64,000 bases of DNA from Physcia stellaris (Eukaryota; Ascomycota; Lecanoromycetes; Caliciales; Physciaceae). The DNA is taken from contig JABSSW010000068.1 in assembly GCA_018902385.1 (NCBI GenBank), positions 62,001-126,000 on the forward strand, in the 5' to 3' direction. The notes beneath the pieces are model-generated. The model was not told where the DNA came from and made no database searches. It worked only from the letters and a program-made list of their open reading frames with translations. A program made the position numbers and the translations under genes. This document shows, one piece after another, positions 57,301 to 64,000 of the stretch (position 1 is its first letter; each line of letters opens with the position of its first letter).

Positions 57301-60179
57301 ATGTTCGCTATTTCTCGCCTGCCATTCTTGACTACTCTCGGTAACGTATTCGGCGCCGTTATCATGACGCAAAACACTCGGAGATGATGCTCTTGATATA
57401 AGACTTCCATGCATCTTTCGGAAAGAGAGTCAAGCAATGCTGTGTCGAGTTGTCGTGGGGGTCCTCCAGAAGTGGTAGGAGCGGTAGATGCGGCATTAGA
57501 CTCAAGAACGACGATTGGGAGATGCTCTTCGTTTACGAAAACGTCGAATGCCGAGCAATCAAAGATCTTAGGAAGGTTCTTCATGATGCTGATAATAAGG
57601 TGCTGCACAAAAAAATAACGATACTCGGCGATTTCCATGCCATGCTCTACCCATTCGACCTTCTGACGTAGGCGGTCTTCATACAGGCCCAGCACAAAGA
57701 TCTTGCCTTCAATAACACACCCAAGCAAGCCAGTCCTCAAGAATTCAGGCTCAATAATTGTAGGCGTGGGGTTGCCTTCCAGGAATCTGTACGGGCGTGC
57801 GTGAAAAATAGTCTCGGTGTGCTTCGGTAAGGCCCAAAAGCCGCCTGATAATGATGGTGAATCGACCCAGATTTCCCCAATCACGAGAGGCGTGCAAAGT
57901 AAACTTGTCTCTGGATCGACAACAGCTAGCGTAGCATCGGGAATTGGATATCCAAAAGCGCCTACCCTCACTGTCCCGGCTTCATTGTCTGCTCGTTTCC
58001 TGGCTTCATCGCCTTTGGCCACAACGACAACCTCATTGGTCTTCAAGGACTCTTTGTCAAGTAGGACTTCGCTGAGCTCTGTGCGACCTCTTTGATCATG
58101 TGGCCGGGCGGTACCTCCACCGATTAAACTTCCATAACCATTCTGGGGTAAAACGGGTTTTTCGCCCTTCTTTTCCTCTGAATTGCCATCATCTCCCGAC
58201 GAGTCAATCTTCAGCGGACACCCCATCCTCTCCTCACCGCCTAGCCAATCCCGCATACTGATGACCATACCACCATGCTCTGGCAAGCAAAGCATCGGCG
58301 CAACCAATTCTCTCGCCCTTGGGTTTCGCAATGGCCGAAGCCATCTATCGGCCAAGATTTCGTGAAATTCGCTATCAACTGTAAGGGTATCAATCAAACA
58401 TAGTTTTACACTAGAAAAGTTCGGCTCAAAATTCTTTTTGAAATTACGAGTAGTCATTGGATCCGCTTGGTAATTGTATGCAGCACGCTTCAAGCCCGGG
58501 TAGTCCGCTACCATAAGGGTCGCTTTGTACTTGGTAATGAGATTGGCATAGAGTCCAGGCGTATCAATGGCACGAGCCTCCATCCACACAGTGGTATGTC
58601 CACCATAAACCGTGAGGAGTACACCAAGAATCATGCCAATGCCTTGCCTGGGGTCGAGATAGCTAAGAAGAATTTCACCCGCACCTCCTGCCGCAACAAG
58701 TCGACCTTGCTTATCTCGAAGTCCCGTACTGAATGTATCATTGGTGTTTCCAGGAACTGTCGCAATAACAGCACTGAGGCAGGCCATTTGGTGCATGATT
58801 GTTCGGTGGCTCATCACCACACCTCGCAAATCGCCGGTTGGTGCTCTTGAAAACTCGATGTACGCAAGGTCAGGAACCACCAATGGCGGCACTTCATCTT
58901 TCTTCTTAGGGTGGTAGCCACCGAACTCGTTCGTCTTCCACCACTCTACTCCACGTGGCCAATTGAGTTTATTGGCGGTTATATCCCGCTGGAAGTTTTT
59001 CAGATTAGCATCAGTGGTTAAAGCTAAATGCGCTTGAGTTGTAGTAAGTACGAGATTCAATCTCTTGTAGTCGTCCAGATTATTATTTGGCCCCACAACG
59101 AAGCCTGAGATGTTATTGATTGGTACAGCAACAACACCAGCGAACAGGCATCCCATGAACGCCACTGCAAAATCAATGACCTCTGTATCCCGATATATCA
59201 AGGCCACTCTGTCCCCCCGATACAGATTACTCTTGTCCCTCACAACCTGAGCAACCTTCTCAGCTCTGCTGGCCAGTTTTTCCCATGTAATTGAAGCCGT
59301 CTCTTTCCCTTTTTGATCCAAAACCCAGTATGCCGGTTGTTTAGGATTTGTCGTAGCTCGATGTCGTAATACCGAAGCAATGTTATCGAACTTAGACATT
59401 GGCACGTTGCCGTTGTGAGGATCGTAGACTGCGAAAGGTACATCACGGGGTTCCAACGGCAACTGATGGCCTAGAACGCCAGCAGGCGGTAGATCGCTGC
59501 TTCGGAGCGGCGGAGGTGCAGTATTCGCGGAGGGAGAGAATGCGTCGGTTGTAGAGTAACGATGTGGTCCACCACCATAACTATCTCGAGCGCCCTCGTT
59601 CTGATGTCCTGCAAAATCAGAGAAATAGACTTGTTGTGAATCCAGGAGAGTTGACTGTCTAGTTTGGCCCCCATCTGGCGCCTCGTATTGATCCCCTGGA
59701 CCTTCGCTATAGCCTTGTTCTCCATTAGGATTGAAAGCATACTCCGAGTTGATCATGCTTGGTTGTTGCGAGTTTTCTTGGGATGAACCATAGGAACCGG
59801 GCGCCTCAGATCGGGGCTGGCCATTATGATCGTATCCGTAATTCGCATGCTCGGCGTCGGGGTTTCTTACAGCCAGACCTCGAGACCCGTTGAGCGCTTC
59901 CTGATTCTGGGCTTGAGACTGGGGTGGATCTTTGTTTGACCGGGAATTAAGGGCGGCGAAAGAAGCGCTTCTTGAACCATCATTCGATGGATGCGTAGTA
60001 TCGTCTGGTGAGTGCAGGCGCAAGCCTCGTTGTGAGCGCTCAAGTTCTGTGGGCGCGAGGAATTGTGAAAGTATCAAGGTTCTTCTCTTTTGGTAGCCTT
60101 TCTGTGTGATTTCCCCTTCTTCCAACTCTTCATCCAATTCTCGCAGCCTTTCCTGTAGCTCGGGGTTATCTTCAGCCAT
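54387..60179 (-). CDS. CPS1/DIP2-type protein: DMAP1-binding plus two adenylate-forming domains, about 1885 aa
   Basis: Three exons: 60179-56339, 56289-55477, 55389-54387. N-terminus MAEDNPELQERLRELDEELE ... GYQKRRTLILSQFLAPTELE is a DMAP1-binding domain. After about 200 disordered residues come two AMP-binding (fatty acyl-AMP-ligase-like) domains, the first with YIEFSRAPTGDLRGVVMSHR, the second with VTWKKFDTKVAAVALYLQNK and PGDHLIIMYTHSEDFVYAVH. The C-terminus is a Gly/Asp/Tyr-rich tail after FVVVLVEVMRRAYLASIVPV. DIP2 proteins control specific diacylglycerol pools at membranes, and the orthologue CPS1 of Cochliobolus is a virulence factor. A frame switch at a T-run (56122-56126) needs one more base to join KGFALHELK to NMMISTEGRPRVDVF. 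The FVGAPTYLVSPVDFAS segment is restored by the 49-nt intron 1. I treat the gene as intact. Confidence 0.88.
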
Positions 60180-62328
60180 GCTGGCGATGTAGTCGGGGGA
60201 AGTGGGATTCTACAGAGCCTCGATCAGCAACAATGAGCAGATCTGGTTACTCCATGGACGGACAAGTTTGCAGAAAAAGAAAAGGTTACTGGTCAAACGA
60301 GCGACAGATTAGAGACGATGGTGATATCTGGGTCTCAAAAAATCTCTCAAAGCGCAAAGTGGCCGAGATCGCGTTTGGACCCTTTGGCGTCAGTGGCTTC
60401 GAATCTTTGGGACGCTTGCGGGTTTCGGCACCGATCCCCGAACAAACCCACAGTCATCGGCTGATAAGATAAGATCCGGATGAAAACTTGGCTATCCATC
60501 TACTACTACGTACCACAAACTACACCTCTCCTCCGAAGTATGTCACTCGCCAGGAGCTCTCAGAGTGACGAAGCACTTGGCCAAACACCTAAACGGCATC
60601 CCATCCTGCCCTTGAAAAGACCGAAATTGTCGAAGACAGGGGCCAAATTCCCTCAAGCAATGACCGTGTGTCCCGAATCCACACCTTGACGAATAGCACT
60701 CGAGTCGAAAGATGGCTTCATCCTCTATCACATGTCTAAACCGGTACCGAACATCTGGTTGAGTTAGACCGCTCAACTGGTTATTGCGAAAAAAAATGTC
60801 ACAACAACGCTACTTTACGTGTTGACAACTATGGTTTCAAAACTGGCAAGCAGCGTGTGAGCTTCTACGTGCATTCAATCGTGGTTTACGCTAACTGGTC
60901 GTGAGGTATTCACCTGCAATTGTCAAGATAGCACGGTTCGTACTGAGGTCGTGCTGCTCAAAGATCTACGGCCGAAAACCGGCAGTTCTAGTATCCTACT
61001 TTCTTTCCGCCAACTTCTCCTTTGGTACCACCAGGTACCGCTGTCGCAAAAGACATAGAGACCATTGTCATGAACCGATTCTCTGCTGGGTCGAAGTTCC
61101 GGTGACACACAGGTGGTTTTTGGGGGAGATTTGAATTCCTACCCATAGCCCGGCCAGCATCGGCGTCTAGACGTTCTCGGCTTCTTCGCCGTTTGCGTAG
61201 TTCCCATCCTCCACGTTGTGTACAACTACGGACCCAGGATGCGAGCTCGTGGCAAATACTCGACGCTTCTGGACTATGTTCAACTCCCTTTCCCCACACA
61301 ACATCCGTTTTTGCGATCACCGATCCTTTACGGCCATCCCTTGTCAGCCATAGTGGCTCCTATTCCGCACCATAATCGGTGACGATCTCGCTATGACATA
61401 CCTCATAAAAGCTATCTAGTAATCGATATTCGGCGAATCTAGGCATGGCATACTTAGTCTCAAGCCATCGGAGAGGTACGTGGGAACCTTTTCGAGTTTT
61501 TCAGAGCTTCATACTGCTTTGTTACTTCCGTTACATTGGCGTTCATCTGATGAGAACCAAAGAATTATCACAGACCTGATCTGAAGCATTGCTGCAATGT
61601 TGATAAATCTTGGAGACCTTCTGAAAATCCTCATTGTTTCTACAATTATCAAATATCGCACATTTGGGACAACTCACTGAAACGCGACAGATATGGCCTA
61701 AAGTTCGAAACTCTTGCAAAAGTACCACTTGAGCCTACAGTGGCAGATGTCACCTTGCTGACCATCTGCGTATCATTATTTAGTTGAACGAGAAAAAGCA
61801 TAGATTGTTGTGTCTACGGCTGCGAGTTTGGTCCTACGCTGCAGCTACCTTGCCTATCTCGGTTTCGGCCAACAAATCCTCGGATCGTGCCGCGATCAAG
61901 CTTTCGAAGACGATGTATGGCCTTGTTCACTACACCGAACCCTTACCTCGTGTTTAACGGTCCAGCTGGACCCATCGTCCTCCAGATCTAGGTATTCCAC
62001 AAGGTTGAGATAGCTCCACCTTCCAACTAGGCAATGCCCGTGCCTAAAAAGATCAAACCTTTGTTTTATTGCTCATGAGCTTTACACTTCTAGATGGACC
62101 AGGGGATTTGAAATTGGCTTTGTTGCTATCTCTTTGTTTGCATTTGACTGGCAATAACATTCCTCTGTGAGTGATGTAGCGACAATAGCATTGTCGACCA
62201 GAGCCTCATCCCACAATGTGTATATTTTCTTCATTCAAGTAGTTCAATCTTGACTGATTATCGCACACTGCCACTGTGATACGCTCTTTGACTACACATC
62301 GATCTCACACCGTTCTCATCACCTGAAG
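60180..62328. other. Intergenic, no gene supported
   Basis: 2.1 kb with short ORFs on both strands, none with a recognisable domain or a consistent splice model. The left 200 bp is the probable CPS1/DIP2 promoter. Confidence 0.35.
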
Positions 62329-63342
62329 ATGGAGAATGGCTTTGGCGACAACGTCTCAAGGCCAGGCTTCATACCCATGAAAAGGTGCGAGATTGACCAG
62401 CTTACTCTACCGCCCCTGAACGACGAAAACTGGCAAAATCTCGACCAACCTCGACCAAAACCGATCTCAGAGGATGTGGTGGCTCGGTGGATGGACCTTG
62501 AACAATCGAACCTAGATGGAAGGGTCAATGAAAATCAGCCATTCACTAGCTGCATAGACCCTCAGCTACTGACATGGGAATACAATCAGCCGTATCAGCC
62601 TCCCCGTACTCCAGATCCTGCGCCTCAGTACGTAGATTCTGGACTGTATCAACCGAGCTCTACTCCTGAGCCAGCTCCTCACTATGGAGATGGCCTTACA
62701 CCTCTCGAATATCACACAAAGCGTGCTGAGTGGCATCGAGTGGCCGAGCAGTTTCATCGGGACCAAGCTCGAGACCTGGCTTTTATTGTCCAGCTATTCG
62801 ATAGTCCGGAATCGGTTTCTCAGCAGCCAATACAGGGAATGTGTGGGAAGAATAATCGAGAGTTCGCCACCAACGGCGGTGCGGTAGAGCGTTTCCCATT
62901 GCGAAACGTCTTGGGATCGGTTCCCCAACAGCCAATACAGGGAATGGGTGGCAAGAGTAATCGAGAGTTTGCCTCTAATGGCGGTGCGATGAAGCCTTAC
63001 CCAACTCGAAACATCTCGGGATCGGTGTCTCAACAGCCAATCCAGGGAAGCAGTGGGAAGAGTAATGGAGGGTTTGCCTCTAATGGCGGTGCGGTGGAGC
63101 GTTCCCCAAGCCGATATGTCCTGCCAAAGGCGGCTAATCGAGGCCTAAAGACACTTCAGTATCAGCGTTCGAGGATATCAACAAATGGTCGATCACAAAA
63201 ACTAAGGGCACACGGTCCCAAAGGGTTCATGACCGGTACTAAAGTGTCAAATAACTCACCCAAAAGGCCTATTCCCTGGAAAAACTATACCCCAGCCACC
63301 TTCCGAGATAACCCGCCATCACCCTACACGCGGCCTATGTAA
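62329..63342 (+). CDS. Lineage-specific protein with three 35-residue repeats, 337 aa
   Basis: Single-exon ORF with a good ATG (gaagATGG). Hydrophilic; no signal peptide or membrane segment. N-terminal half: LPPLNDENWQNLDQPRPKPI, a short internal YQPPRTPDPAPQYVDSGLYQ / YQPSSTPEPAPHYGDGL doublet, and the helix EYHTKRAEWHRVAEQFHRDQ. Residues 162-266 are three tandem 35-residue repeats of the form SV-QQPIQG--GKSN--FASNGGA followed by PxRN. The C-terminus is basic (NRGLKTLQYQRSRISTNGRS). No known domain recognised. Codon use and lack of homology to known families suggest a fast-evolving, lineage-restricted gene. Regulation not visible. Confidence 0.6.
   Translation: MENGFGDNVSRPGFIPMKRCEIDQLTLPPLNDENWQNLDQPRPKPISEDVVARWMDLEQSNLDGRVNENQPFTSCIDPQLLTWEYNQPYQPPRTPDPAPQYVDSGLYQPSSTPEPAPHYGDGLTPLEYHTKRAEWHRVAEQFHRDQARDLAFIVQLFDSPESVSQQPIQGMCGKNNREFATNGGAVERFPLRNVLGSVPQQPIQGMGGKSNREFASNGGAMKPYPTRNISGSVSQQPIQGSSGKSNGGFASNGGAVERSPSRYVLPKAANRGLKTLQYQRSRISTNGRSQKLRAHGPKGFMTGTKVSNNSPKRPIPWKNYTPATFRDNPPSPYTRPM
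62812..63126 (+). repeat. Three tandem 105-bp coding repeats
   Basis: Units begin at 62812, 62917 and 63022, each exactly 105 bp (35 codons), with the conserved core cagccaat(a/c)caggga. They keep the reading frame. Confidence 0.9.
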
Positions 63343-64000
63343 CATACCCCCAATCAGCGGTAGTCTGGCTTTGCCACCGAACGGACAGAGCTTTCACCTG
63401 AACATGTAAATTACACCGATGACGATCAGGAAATGGTGGGTCTCTTCAAGATCGCGACGGAATCTAGACAGGTCTGACGGCGGTTTTTGTACTTTGCTGC
63501 AGAAAGGGGGTTTCAGGGTCTTCATTAGTCCGACTACATGTATGCTGACGCGTTGTAGCTCAACATGCAACACGTGAATTGATCTCTCCAGGTGATGACT
63601 TTTATTTTTCAGTTGCTTATCGTATCATGGCTCTCCATGGTTGCGATCTTCTTTCGCTAATTCAAATTTCGTAAGTAGGTGCCTACCTTGGTACCATGGT
63701 CGTTTGTCCAACCAAGCAACTTATGGTCGGCTTTGTCTCACCTTGAAAGAACCACAATGTCTTGTCCCGCCACACGACGTGCCGTTATTCTTTGTCCCTG
63801 GGTCTCGCTATACCCTCAGCCTTCTCACAGGGCTTTCAACCAAACTTTCTCATCCTTCTTACCATTCTCAAACCCCAACTAACAAGCATACCGTCGCTGG
63901 CCGCCTCAAACCTTGTGCAACCCTCAACAAACATTCGAAGCACTCCTTCTACACCCTCTATCAACATTCTGAGATGTGTCAGCGCCAACGTGTAATCTGG
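63343..64000. other. 3' flank, no gene supported
   Basis: Nothing recognisable before the window end. Confidence 0.35.

Overview
The window is nuclear DNA of a filamentous ascomycete (Pezizomycotina). Genes are split by short introns (mostly 45-160 nt) with GT-AG ends and CTAAC/CTGAC-like branch sites. The gene set (QDE-2-type Argonaute, DUF4045/gelsolin protein, CPS1/DIP2 adenylate-forming protein, two-domain fungal chromate transporter) is typical of this group. A Leotiomycete is my guess, not demonstrated.

Layout. 1-5.3 kb: 3' end of an ALO1-type sugar-lactone oxidase, a small basic orphan gene, a CHR chromate transporter and a damaged Cys-rich gene. 7.2-10.6 kb: a complete six-exon Argonaute gene on the minus strand with an extra 5'UTR intron. 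12.6-14.4 kb: decayed minus-strand fragments and a small coiled-coil gene. 14.4-18.2 kb: a HAD-family hydrolase, the ribosome-maturation factor SDO1 and ribosomal protein RPS18. 18.3-18.8 kb: a 506-bp MITE with long inverted ends and an 8-bp target duplication, just upstream of RPS18. 19.8-20.9 kb: a secreted Gly/Ala/Gln-repeat protein. 22.4-31.6 kb: a very AT-rich block in which a fossil Ty3/Gypsy LTR retrotransposon (206-bp LTRs, TCAGT target duplication) sits inside an older element with terminal inverted repeats. 31.8-39.1 kb: accessory genes (DUF2235 hydrolase, an unrecognised three-exon gene, an amidase, a broken HSL-type esterase). 40.6-60.2 kb: a conserved housekeeping stretch (DUF4045/gelsolin, ARL2 GTPase, GNAT acetyltransferase, DRS1 helicase, CPS1/DIP2). 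62.3-63.3 kb: a lineage-specific protein with three tandem 35-residue repeats.

The most unusual signal is the mutation pattern of the AT-rich block. The two LTRs differ at 13 of 206 sites. All 13 are C/T or G/A transitions, and in all 13 the mutable C is followed by T (ApG on the other strand). The inverted ends of the enclosing element add CpC-to-TpC differences. CpA and CpG are abundant in the block, while CpC/GpG is almost absent and CpT/ApG is rare. Classical RIP acts mainly at CpA, so this looks like a RIP-like process directed at C before a pyrimidine (CpY).

A second cross-cutting signal: five ordinary host genes lose their reading frame by exactly one missing A in an A-run (ALO1, the gene at 18.9 kb, DUF4045, GNAT, CPS1/DIP2). 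This is most easily explained by homopolymer errors in the assembly; I describe those genes as probably intact. Several genes act in translation (SDO1, RPS18, DRS1), and Argonaute is a known partner in small-RNA defence, but I see no gene-cluster logic linking them beyond ordinary synteny.
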